From Wolbachia pipientis (GTDB lineage Bacteria; Pseudomonadota; Alphaproteobacteria; Rickettsiales; Anaplasmataceae): a stretch of DNA of 10,573 nucleotides. Both the position numbers and the translations under genes were made by a program. The stretch spans positions 1 through 10,573 of the forward strand of contig NZ_JAHDJT010000037.1 in assembly GCF_023661085.1 (NCBI RefSeq). Direction: 5' to 3'. This document shows, one piece after another, positions 1 through 6,403 of this stretch (positions are counted from its first letter, which is position 1; each line of letters starts with the position of its first letter). A model generated the notes under the pieces. That model did not search any database. It was not told the DNA's origin and saw only the letters and a list, made by a program, of their open reading frames with translations.

Positions 1-674
1 CCTTCTTGCCATCTTTCATATGCTTCTTTTACTTTACTATGCGAAGTGAGTGCATCAAAAAACTCAGGGCTTACCAAGGCATGAACTCCTGTCATATATT
101 CACCACTTAAGTTATCCTCAATATGCCTCAATACTTCCAGACACTTACGCTTTACATCAGTTGTTGCTGTTCCTAGTGCAAAATTTACTACTTTTGGTGT
201 TATTTCAAATTCATTGTACAGATTTAATAATTCTGACCCATCAGCATCAAGAATAATTCCCTTTAGCGCTCCCATTCGCAAATGCTCTAATGTTATTGCG
301 TGTTTGTTTCTCATTAGCTGCAAATGATCAGTTATTACATCTGCTAGCGCTTTAAGTTCACTCTCTGATCCAAATGCCCTTATTCCCTGTACTTCCTCTG
401 GTAACACTACGTCATCATGAGGAATATGTGGAATGGTAAACGTTCTTATTTTCCGTTTTCCTCGTTTTCCCACTGTTGCTGACGCTCCGGGTACTTGCGT
501 TGGTAATAAAGTTAAAACTCCGTTGTGTTCTTCTATGGTAATATATCTAAATCTTACTGATCTACTTGGAAATAAATTTAAATTTTCTGTTCGACCATAA
601 TTTATCGGCAATATGTTTATTGCATTTGTTAATGCTGTCATACTAAATGCCGGATTTGTAAATGGATTTTGCAT
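1..674 (-). CDS. E: Major capsid protein E, lambda gpE-like (3' part outside window)
   Basis: This is the main subunit of the phage head shell. The first 224 codons are visible and the frame is open to the window edge; lambda gpE has about 341 residues, so roughly the last third is missing. The N-terminus begins MQNPFTNPAFSMTALTNAIN, and residues 135-151 carry the gpE-family stretch GALKGIILDADGSELLN. A basic patch, GKRGKRK, lies at 69-75. The ATG at 674 is preceded by a G-run ribosome binding site, which fixes the start. It follows the decoration gene D by 36 bases, as in lambda, and is presumably cotranscribed with it. Family assignment comes from these motifs plus the D neighbour, and I am confident of it. 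Confidence 0.88.
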   Translation of the reverse strand, partial: MQNPFTNPAFSMTALTNAINILPINYGRTENLNLFPSRSVRFRYITIEEHNGVLTLLPTQVPGASATVGKRGKRKIRTFTIPHIPHDDVVLPEEVQGIRAFGSESELKALADVITDHLQLMRNKHAITLEHLRMGALKGIILDADGSELLNLYNEFEITPKVVNFALGTATTDVKRKCLEVLRHIEDNLSGEYMTGVHALVSPEFFDALTSHSKVKEAYERWQE

Positions 675-683
675 TTTTCTTTT

Positions 684-690
684 CCCCCTT
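684..690 (-). promoter_or_regulatory. Strong ribosome binding site of gene E
   Basis: The minus strand reads AAGGGGGAAAAGAAAA directly before the E start codon, with the G-run nine bases from the ATG. It resembles the site in front of gene D and sets the start of E. Confidence 0.65.
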
Positions 691-710
691 TTGTGTTTTT
701 AATAGTTTTT

Positions 711-1079
711 TTAAGCTCCCTTGCGGATAATGATCCCTCGTCCTTCAAGTTGCTTTACTGCTGCAGCTTTCTGTTCTTCAGTGATATTTGCTGGCCATAC
801 AACTGCATAATCTGCTAGCATTGCTATACGTGTAATGATTACTGCTTTGGTGTTTTCCGTTGCGTTTACATCACTTGTTATTACACCTATCGCTGTTTGC
901 GTGCCATCTGTGGCAGTTGGATTTATTATCTTAATCATGTTATCTTTATCGAGAGCCACTACTGTACCAAGCTTTAGGTTCTGCCCTTTTGCTACTGTTA
1001 TCTGATCTCTTGAATATAGACTCGATGCCTCATATTTCAGAAGATCTCCTAAATTATTTGTTTCAGTTATGCTTGTCAT
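711..1079 (-). CDS. D: Head decoration protein D, lambda gpD-like
   Basis: This is a small protein that, by family knowledge, binds the outside of the expanded capsid at its three-fold axes and stabilises the filled head. It has 122 residues, against about 110 for lambda gpD. The fold signature is visible: an early Y-S-R-D-Q-I-T-V segment (22-29), a beta-rich middle with KGQNLKLGTVVALDKD (31-46), A-I-G-V-I (63-67), the segment R-I-A-M-L-A-D-Y-A-V-V (84-94), and a helical tail where an E-E-Q-K-A-A-A-V-K-Q-L-E-G-R-G-I-I-I-R sequence ends the protein. No membrane or signal segment is seen. It lies between the C/Nu3 unit and E, exactly as in lambda. The ATG at 1079 has a strong ribosome binding site. 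Confidence 0.9.
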   Translation of the reverse strand: MTSITETNNLGDLLKYEASSLYSRDQITVAKGQNLKLGTVVALDKDNMIKIINPTATDGTQTAIGVITSDVNATENTKAVIITRIAMLADYAVVWPANITEEQKAAAVKQLEGRGIIIRKGA

Positions 1080-1083
1080 ATTT

Positions 1084-1092
1084 CTCCCCCTT
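1084..1092 (-). promoter_or_regulatory. Strong ribosome binding site of gene D
   Basis: The minus strand reads AAGGGGGAG followed by AAAT and then the D start codon. The G-run sits six bases from the ATG, an efficient distance. Confidence 0.65.
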
Positions 1093-1132
1093 TTTTCCTT
1101 TGTTTATTCCGCTGTGTTTAAAGTCGCTATTC

Positions 1133-1202
1133 GCCGCGGTAAAAGATATGTTGCTCTACAATTGGCTATTCTGGAGCATTTCGAACACTTATTTACCGCG
1201 GC
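1133..1202. repeat. Perfect 11-bp inverted repeat in the C-D intergenic gap
   Basis: GCCGCGGTAAA at 1133-1143 is the exact reverse complement of TTTACCGCGGC at 1192-1202, with 48 bases between. Inside the loop a second pair, TGCTC (1152-1156) and GAGCA (1174-1178), could stack on it. Part of the arm, TACCGCG, recurs at 1212-1218. The arms are much more GC-rich than the surroundings. No U-run follows on the transcribed strand, so it does not look like a simple intrinsic terminator. It could be an RNA-processing or stability hairpin between the C and D messages, or the ends of a small palindromic element. No ORF of note lies in the gap. Confidence 0.7.
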
Positions 1203-1220
1203 AGTATTATATACCGCGCA

Positions 1221-1508
1221 TCAAATGCCCCGACTTTTCGCTACCTGCATCATCAAGTCTTCTGGTGTATTTTGCGGTATTGTACTCATTATCTCTGTCT
1301 TCTTCGTTCTCTCCGCCAGTATCGACATTAATATCTCTTGGGCTTGCTTTGCATTTACATTCTGCTCAATAAATTCTCCTATCTTTTCTGGCATCTTTGA
1401 TAAATTACATAAACGTATTAATTCAAGAACTTCAGTACGATAGCTGTCATTCTTGATTTTATTAGTTAAATTATCAGTTTCTAGGTCAGTTGTAGTTTGT
1501 TCATTCAT
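1221..1508 (-). CDS. Nested in-frame scaffold protein, Nu3-like
   Basis: This 95-residue protein would equal the C-terminal tail of the S49 protease, started at its Met261 (MNEQTTTDLETDNLTNKIKN). The evidence is an excellent internal Shine-Dalgarno, AGGAGGAGT, six bases before this ATG, inside an otherwise coding stretch. It falls exactly at the junction between the protease domain and the tail. Lambda has the same arrangement: Nu3 scaffold is read from an internal start within C, so gpC carries a scaffold domain that targets the protease into the procapsid. The protein is charged and mostly helical (about 280-330 in gpC numbering), without hydrophobic segments. Its role is inferred from position and arrangement; the sequence itself carries no diagnostic motif. 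Confidence 0.72.
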   Translation of the reverse strand: MNEQTTTDLETDNLTNKIKNDSYRTEVLELIRLCNLSKMPEKIGEFIEQNVNAKQAQEILMSILAERTKKTEIMSTIPQNTPEDLMMQVAKSRGI

Positions 1509-2288
1509 AGTAATACTCCTCCTGTTTTTATTAATAGATGAAAGAATTGTCATTCCATCAGCAAGTCCTATCTCTATTGCTTTTTCTCCAAAATATAGCC
1601 CTGCTTCGGTTGATTTGATTCTTTCCATGGACAAATTTCTGTTTCGTGCTATGAGCTGGACAAACATCTCATATAGGCGATTTACCTCTCCTTGCAAGCT
1701 TTCCAGACTTTCAGACGTTATCGGCTCATGCGGATTTAAATCGTTTTTTCTCTTTCCTGCAAATACTGTGGTATATTTTACTCCCTGTTTTTCATCGAAT
1801 CCACTTTGATCAACGTAACTTGCTATTACTCCTATACTTCCTACCCCTGATGCTCTGCTTACAAATACTTTTTCAGCACTTGACGCTATTGCATACGCTG
1901 CAGAATACGCATCATCATTTGCTATCGCTACGATCTTTTTCTTTTCCGACTTTCTTGCCTCATAAATAAAATCAGCAAGGTCAAATAAACCGTTTACTTC
2001 CCCTCCAGGGCTGTCTATGTCCAAAATTATTGTTTCTACTTCTTCATCTATCAAAGCTTCTTCTATCTCTTCACGTATCTTCTCATACGATGTCATCCCC
2101 AACACATTATCAAAAGCTTCTGACTTTTTCGTCAAGATTCCATGTATCGGTATAACTTTTATTCCTTTTTCACTATTTTTTACTGCATGTTTTATGTTTT
2201 TAAAAATTGGCTGCTTTCCTGCTTGTAATGACAGTAACTCAAAACTTCTTGGCTCTACCATCATTGGTTTGTTTATTTGTTGTTTCAT
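1221..2288 (-). CDS. C: Minor capsid protein C: S49-family head maturation protease
   Basis: This is a serine protease of the SppA/ClpP-like S49 family which, by analogy with lambda gpC, sits in the procapsid and processes the scaffold and itself. It has 355 residues; lambda gpC has 439. The protease domain spans about 40-255. It shows D-I-D-S-P-G-G-E (90-97), a likely nucleophile Ser129 in DAYSAAYAIASS (126-137), the G-V-G-S-I-G-V turn (148-154), and a likely general base Lys181 in the G-x-x-K-N-D-L-N-P motif after the central beta strands. The tail from 261 is a separate helical segment that reads as a scaffold (see the nested gene). The ATG at 2288 overlaps the portal stop in an ATGA, with only a weak TGGA site upstream, so translation is probably coupled to the portal gene. 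Confidence 0.88.
   Translation of the reverse strand: MKQQINKPMMVEPRSFELLSLQAGKQPIFKNIKHAVKNSEKGIKVIPIHGILTKKSEAFDNVLGMTSYEKIREEIEEALIDEEVETIILDIDSPGGEVNGLFDLADFIYEARKSEKKKIVAIANDDAYSAAYAIASSAEKVFVSRASGVGSIGVIASYVDQSGFDEKQGVKYTTVFAGKRKNDLNPHEPITSESLESLQGEVNRLYEMFVQLIARNRNLSMERIKSTEAGLYFGEKAIEIGLADGMTILSSINKNRRSITMNEQTTTDLETDNLTNKIKNDSYRTEVLELIRLCNLSKMPEKIGEFIEQNVNAKQAQEILMSILAERTKKTEIMSTIPQNTPEDLMMQVAKSRGI
1515..1523 (-). promoter_or_regulatory. Internal Shine-Dalgarno for the nested scaffold start
   Basis: AGGAGGAGT on the minus strand is the best match to the anti-Shine-Dalgarno sequence I noticed in the window. It precedes ATGAATGAA by six bases. It supports independent translation of the C-terminal segment of gpC. 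Confidence 0.75.
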
Positions 2289-3712
2289 ATCATTTCCACA
2301 TTAGAATCAACACTACTGACATCGCTGTCGAAGCTTAAGTTGAGTGAACTAGCACGTCTTTGATCCTCAGCAATTTCCTGATCGATTTCTTCTTTATCAT
2401 AACCTAGCTCTGATACTACTTCTGACCTGCTCTTAAATCCATTTCTTACCGCCATTTGCTGTGCTTGCTGATCTTTTAGCGGGTCCACCCAATCAAACCC
2501 TTGCGCTATCCATTTTACTTCTTTTGCCCCTTTTTTTGTCCATTCTTCTCCTATATCGAGTTCTCCTGAGAGTAGGGCTAATTCTAACCACCTATCCCAT
2601 ACTGGACGGCAAAATTGAAATACTACCACGTTATGCTGTAACATCGCGCACCTCCTACGAAACTCTATTAACCCAGCTCGGATTGATGAATAATTGACAC
2701 CCGTTAAATCCCCTGTTAGCTGCTCATACGTTATCCCTGTGCCTACTGCTATTGCCCTGAGCTGCTGTTTCATGAATGCTTCATAACTTCCTCCAACATC
2801 TGATGGTTCTGAAAATTTTATGTCTTCACCTGGATCAAGTAATTGCATAGTCCCTGGCTCTAAACCTGATAGTGCTACTCCATGCTCATTTGCTTCACCT
2901 TCTCCTAAAATATTTGCTTCTGGATCAAGTCTCGTAATAAATCCAGCAAACATTGCAGCAGTCTTTTTTCTCACTAATTCTGCATCATCATATTGATCAA
3001 GTTCATAGAGCTTTAACAGTACTGTAGAAAGCCATGGTACTCCTCGAATCTGCCCAGGTCTTAGTGGTCTATAAATATGTAAAACATCATTTGCTGGTAC
3101 TCTAACTGACTCTCCAAATGATCCTTCACCCGGATGTTCTCGAAAAAGGTAATACGCTTCTCTTTGCCCCAGTCTATTAAACTCAATCCCGTTTCTAATT
3201 ACATTACCGTTGGCAAGGGGTTGATTGCTCTTATTGTCTAAATGCTCTGATTCAAGTACTTGTAATTGCAACGGCACACAAAGTCCATCTTCTCGTTTTC
3301 TCGTTCTCAGCCGTACAAAACATTCCCCTCCTTCTATCATACTTCTGCATACTAGAGCTTGTAACCCATAAAAATCACTCATTCCGCTACTGTCTGCTTC
3401 ATCTGTCCATTTGAGCCATAATTCTTGCACTTTTTTCCGAAACTCTGCATCTTTCGCCTTTGACTGCGGCTTTATTCCTGTCCCAACAGAGTCACTTATT
3501 ATCGTATCAATGATGTTTGCTGCATACGAGTTCTTTCTTACCATATCACGTGATCGACTGCGTAAGTGCTCAAGACTTTGAGACAGCAAATTGTTTATGC
3601 TTCCTGACTCTGGTTGAAAGTGAAAAAATCTTCTTCCTGAACCTGCTGCATCCCATGCAGAGCTTTTTATCTTTGGTTTGTTAAACAATTGCTTGAAGGT
3701 TTTTAGCAACAT
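2285..3712 (-). CDS. B: Portal protein, lambda gpB-like
   Basis: This protein forms the ring at the capsid vertex through which DNA enters and leaves, and docks the terminase and the head-tail connector. It has 475 residues; lambda gpB has 533. Family marks in order are R-S-R-S-R-D-M-V-R-K-N (51-61), S-V-G-T-G-I-K-P-Q (75-83), RPGQIRGVPWLSTVLLK (218-234), LTGDLTGVNYSSIRAGLIEF (332-351), and GFDWVDPLKDQQA (405-417). The C-terminal tail after 445 is acidic and Ser-rich. Its ATG at 3712 abuts the gpW stop codon (TAAATG), with AAAGGA nine bases before the ATG, inside the end of gpW. Its stop overlaps the C start. The tight packing implies coupled translation of W, B and C. Confidence 0.93.
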   Translation of the reverse strand: MLLKTFKQLFNKPKIKSSAWDAAGSGRRFFHFQPESGSINNLLSQSLEHLRSRSRDMVRKNSYAANIIDTIISDSVGTGIKPQSKAKDAEFRKKVQELWLKWTDEADSSGMSDFYGLQALVCRSMIEGGECFVRLRTRKREDGLCVPLQLQVLESEHLDNKSNQPLANGNVIRNGIEFNRLGQREAYYLFREHPGEGSFGESVRVPANDVLHIYRPLRPGQIRGVPWLSTVLLKLYELDQYDDAELVRKKTAAMFAGFITRLDPEANILGEGEANEHGVALSGLEPGTMQLLDPGEDIKFSEPSDVGGSYEAFMKQQLRAIAVGTGITYEQLTGDLTGVNYSSIRAGLIEFRRRCAMLQHNVVVFQFCRPVWDRWLELALLSGELDIGEEWTKKGAKEVKWIAQGFDWVDPLKDQQAQQMAVRNGFKSRSEVVSELGYDKEEIDQEIAEDQRRASSLNLSFDSDVSSVDSNVEMI

Positions 3713-3937
3713 TTATAAAATTCCTTTACTCGTTGAAAAAACAATTTTCCTCTTTGGCTCCACTCCAGCAATCTTTAGCTCAGCTTTAATTCGTTGTCTT
3801 AAGCTTAGTAAATCATTTATATCTACTTCTGCATAATGGACAACATGGTCACCATATGCAATTGATACTACTCTTTCGCCACTCTGAAGCTTCTTTATTG
3901 CTTGTTCAACTTGAATTAGATAATCTTCGTTATACAT
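3713..3937 (-). CDS. W: Head-tail joining protein W, gpW-like
   Basis: This small protein joins the portal to the tail side of the connector and helps retain packaged DNA. It has 74 residues, against 68 for lambda gpW. The gpW pattern is visible: an N-terminal helix (D-Y-L-I-Q-V-E-Q-A-I-K-K-L-Q-S-G, about 5-20), a beta hairpin with V-V-S-I-A-Y-G-D-H-V-V-H-Y (23-35), and a second helix, DINDLLSLRQRIKAEL (39-54), ending in a basic tail. It lies between terminase and portal as in lambda. The ATG at 3937 is three bases after the terminase stop; the nearby GCGAG is a weak binding site. Confidence 0.87.
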   Translation of the reverse strand: MYNEDYLIQVEQAIKKLQSGERVVSIAYGDHVVHYAEVDINDLLSLRQRIKAELKIAGVEPKRKIVFSTSKGIL

Positions 3938-3940
3938 TTA

Positions 3941-5764
3941 CTACTCGCTGATCCATTTGCTTTTGACTATTTTCTTTGACTTTTTACTTTCCATTTTTCC
4001 ACTCAAACTATTCCATTTACTCTCTGGCCATCTGTCTACTCCCAGTGCTATCGATGCTGCTCTTGTGTAAATTCGGCAATCTAGTACTTCATTTCTTTCT
4101 CTTACCTTCTGCCACTCTTGTTTGGTATAACCTTTTACTACTTTGCTGACTAATTGCTCTGCCGTTAGCTGCTTAAAATATTCAGGTGGATACTCTGGAA
4201 AATGACAATACCCAGGCGCCCCTTCTGTTAAAACATTAAGTAATTGGAAAAGCTCTGACTTTAATATCGATACCCCAACTGGCCACAGTTTCATTCCTCT
4301 CTTTAGCTTTTGTCCGCTAACTGTTACATCTACTCTACTTGGGCTGCTCAGTGGCACTAGCGCTTTGTTTGCCCCTTTTACTGCCATTACTCTCCCAGAG
4401 CCTTGGTGACCTCTTACCCAGTTATAAACCTCTTGCGTTGCATACCCAGCATCTACCGCCATCATGCTTATCATGTATTCAAGTCCATTTTCACCGATAA
4501 AATGATGATTCAAAAGCTCTGACAGTTTTCCCCATACTTCTCCACTTCCTGTATCACCTTCAAATACCTGGTAGTCTATTGACCAACTTTCTCGATTTCT
4601 TCCCCATGCTACTACTTCTGCTTCTAACCGATCTTTTTGCACATCAACCCCTGCCGTTAACACTATTTTTCCATCTTTTGGCACCGTACCTATCGGAAAA
4701 TTTTCTCGACGCTCAAATAGTTGCTTCCAGTCTGGTACTTCTCCTTTGTCTACCCAGGTTTCTCCGAGTGTTGTATTTATCCAAACTTTCAGTAATTGCT
4801 CATTTTCCTTTGCATGCAGATAATCTTCTACCGCTTGTTTCCAGCTATACCAGCCTACTGGGCTATACAAGCTTGAAAGGTGGAATCCTATTTTTCCCCC
4901 TTCTTTTGCCCCTTCACCTGTAGCTCTCCATTCACCTCTAGCTAGCATCTCTGTTTTCTGATGATTTTTTATTTCTCCCCTACACTCTATGCAAACGTAG
5001 TGGGCTGTTGCTGGGTTCTTCTCTTTCCACTTTATCTGTGGCCATTTCAGTACCTGATAGTGATCACAATGTGGACAAGGGACAAAAAAGTAACGTTTGT
5101 CTGAACTCTCAAATTCCCTCTCTATTCTACTTATTCCATGCACCGTTGGGGTTGACACCAAGAATATTTTTCTCCGTGTAAAAGTATTAGTTCGGGCTAT
5201 ACTGAGTAAAACTGGATCTCCTTCTCCTCCTGAATCCCCTGGATACGCATCTACTTCATCAAGAAAAAGATATTTTACCGGCATTGAACGCAGACCCACT
5301 GGACTGTTTGCACCTGTTACTACTACCGTTCCTCCAGGAAATTCCTTACTTTGTACAGTGTTCCCTGAATCTCTCGACCTTGGGTCTTTTATTTTACTCC
5401 TTAAACATGGCGTATCTTCAATCAGTGGCGCAAGTCTTCCCTTAGACCAGCGCTTGCCCATTTCTACTGTCGGCTGTACTACCAGCATTGGCCCTGGCGT
5501 CTGATCAATAATGTACCCTATCCAGTTATTCCCAGCTTCTGTTCCGCCAATTTGTGCTCCTTTCATGAATACCACTTTTTCAGCCGGTGAAGACGAAGAT
5601 AGTGAATCCATTATCTCCTTAAGGTACGGCGTCCTCTTTGTTCTCCATTTCCCTGGCTCTGATGATGCTATCGTTGAAAGTTGACGATTTCTATCTGCCC
5701 ACTCTGATACTTTAAGTGTTGGATCTGGCTTTAACCCTGTATAAAAGCTACTGCTATATATCAT
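3941..5764 (-). CDS. A: Terminase large subunit, lambda gpA-like (GpA family)
   Basis: This is the ATP-driven packaging motor and genome-end nuclease. It has 607 residues; lambda gpA has 641. The N-terminal ATPase shows a Walker A-like KGAQIGGTE (68-76), V-V-Q-P-T (95-99), and Walker B Y-L-F-L-D-E-V-D (165-172, Asp169/Glu170). A motif III-like V-S-T-P-T follows (203-207). Two CxxC pairs, C230-P-H-C233 and C258-I-E-C261, could bind zinc. The C-terminal nuclease domain has acidic candidates Asp374 (G-V-D-V-Q-K-D-R-L-E), Asp438 (V-D-A-G-Y) and Asp562 (R-N-E-V-L-D-C). No key residue seems to be lost. The ATG at 5764 has no clear binding site but overlaps the stop of a 40-codon ORF as ATGA, suggesting coupling. 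Confidence 0.95.
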   Translation of the reverse strand: MIYSSSFYTGLKPDPTLKVSEWADRNRQLSTIASSEPGKWRTKRTPYLKEIMDSLSSSSPAEKVVFMKGAQIGGTEAGNNWIGYIIDQTPGPMLVVQPTVEMGKRWSKGRLAPLIEDTPCLRSKIKDPRSRDSGNTVQSKEFPGGTVVVTGANSPVGLRSMPVKYLFLDEVDAYPGDSGGEGDPVLLSIARTNTFTRRKIFLVSTPTVHGISRIEREFESSDKRYFFVPCPHCDHYQVLKWPQIKWKEKNPATAHYVCIECRGEIKNHQKTEMLARGEWRATGEGAKEGGKIGFHLSSLYSPVGWYSWKQAVEDYLHAKENEQLLKVWINTTLGETWVDKGEVPDWKQLFERRENFPIGTVPKDGKIVLTAGVDVQKDRLEAEVVAWGRNRESWSIDYQVFEGDTGSGEVWGKLSELLNHHFIGENGLEYMISMMAVDAGYATQEVYNWVRGHQGSGRVMAVKGANKALVPLSSPSRVDVTVSGQKLKRGMKLWPVGVSILKSELFQLLNVLTEGAPGYCHFPEYPPEYFKQLTAEQLVSKVVKGYTKQEWQKVRERNEVLDCRIYTRAASIALGVDRWPESKWNSLSGKMESKKSKKIVKSKWISE

Positions 5765-5883
5765 AATGCCATCTGCTGCAATTTTTGTACTTTTACACAG
5801 CTAAGAGAAAAAGGTATTTTCCCTCTACAATAACTATCTGCCGATGCTTTACTCAAAATAAGTATTGCAATCAGTATCTGCAT
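5761..5883 (-). CDS. Possible 40-residue protein coupled to the terminase gene
   Basis: This short open frame fills most of the 146-base gap between the two terminase genes. It starts at ATG 5883 with MQILIAILILSKASADSYC and ends ATG-GCA-TTA-TGA, its stop overlapping the large terminase start by four bases. The first eleven residues are hydrophobic and an A-S-A-D stretch could be a signal-peptidase site, although there is no basic N-terminus. A purine-rich AAGGAAG lies 16 bases upstream, which is further than ideal. It resembles no family I recognise. It may be a real leader-like cistron that delivers ribosomes to gene A, or simply chance. The coupled overlap is the best argument for it. Confidence 0.4.
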   Translation of the reverse strand: MQILIAILILSKASADSYCRGKIPFSLSCVKVQKLQQMAL

Positions 5884-5910
5884 TAGGCTTAATAAAGAAC
5901 TTCCTTAGTA

Positions 5911-6396
5911 TCATTGAAATACTAACTCCTCCAACGCAGTTCTGATTTCCTCAGTCAGTGTCTCATGGATCTTCTCTGTGTCGTTCATCGATGCTAGTAA
6001 TGCTGATACTCTGTCTGGGATATTGAGGAGATTATTTCTTACCACTCTTGCAACATTAAATGCTTCGGTCTTTACTTCTTCTACTGAGATAAGTTCACCA
6101 ATTTCGGCTTTTGCCTTTGCCTCCAACAATTTTCCCCGCTCCATTTCATTTTTTATCCGGGTTTTAAGCAGCATGGTAGAGAGCTCACTGGTGTTTCCCC
6201 TTTTTTCCTCAATTTCTCCACCTTTTCTCCTCAGTGGCTGGCTTGGATCTCTTATTGCTGCTACCGCTTCATTCGCTTGTTCTCTGTCAATCAAGCCATC
6301 CTCCAACTCAACTACTCCTTTTTTTACTAAGTAACAGACATATTGCTTTGACACTCCTATCTCTCTTGCCCATTCCGTTTGCGTTATTTTTTCCAC
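5911..6396 (-). CDS. Terminase small subunit, Nu1-like DNA-binding protein
   Basis: The likely role is recognition of the packaging site and recruitment of the large terminase. It has 161 residues, close to lambda Nu1 (181). A winged-helix/MerR-like N-terminus is visible: TQTEWAREIGVSKQYVCYLV (5-24) followed by K-K-G, and the wing-like G-L-I-D-R-E-Q-A (34-41). A charged, probably coiled-coil helix covers about 75-103. The C-terminal part contains N-L-L-N-I-P-D-R-V-S-A-L-L (122-134), typical of small terminases. The start codon is GTG, seven bases after the methylase stop; no ATG occurs before residue 75, well past the helix-turn-helix. The function is firm from motif plus position; the family label Nu1 is less certain than that of the large subunit. 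Confidence 0.82.
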   Translation of the reverse strand: MEKITQTEWAREIGVSKQYVCYLVKKGVVELEDGLIDREQANEAVAAIRDPSQPLRRKGGEIEEKRGNTSELSTMLLKTRIKNEMERGKLLEAKAKAEIGELISVEEVKTEAFNVARVVRNNLLNIPDRVSALLASMNDTEKIHETLTEEIRTALEELVFQ

Positions 6397-6403
6397 TTTT
6401 TTC

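Noticed and set aside
989..1443. Plus-strand open frames of 124-127 codons over gene D and the C-D gap
   Set aside because: They lie opposite a recognised capsid gene and its ribosome binding site, with low-complexity Ser/Leu/Phe-rich translations typical of antisense shadows.
5097..5504. Plus-strand 135-codon open frame
   Set aside because: It is antisense to the ATPase core of the large terminase, has no ribosome binding site and gives no recognisable protein.
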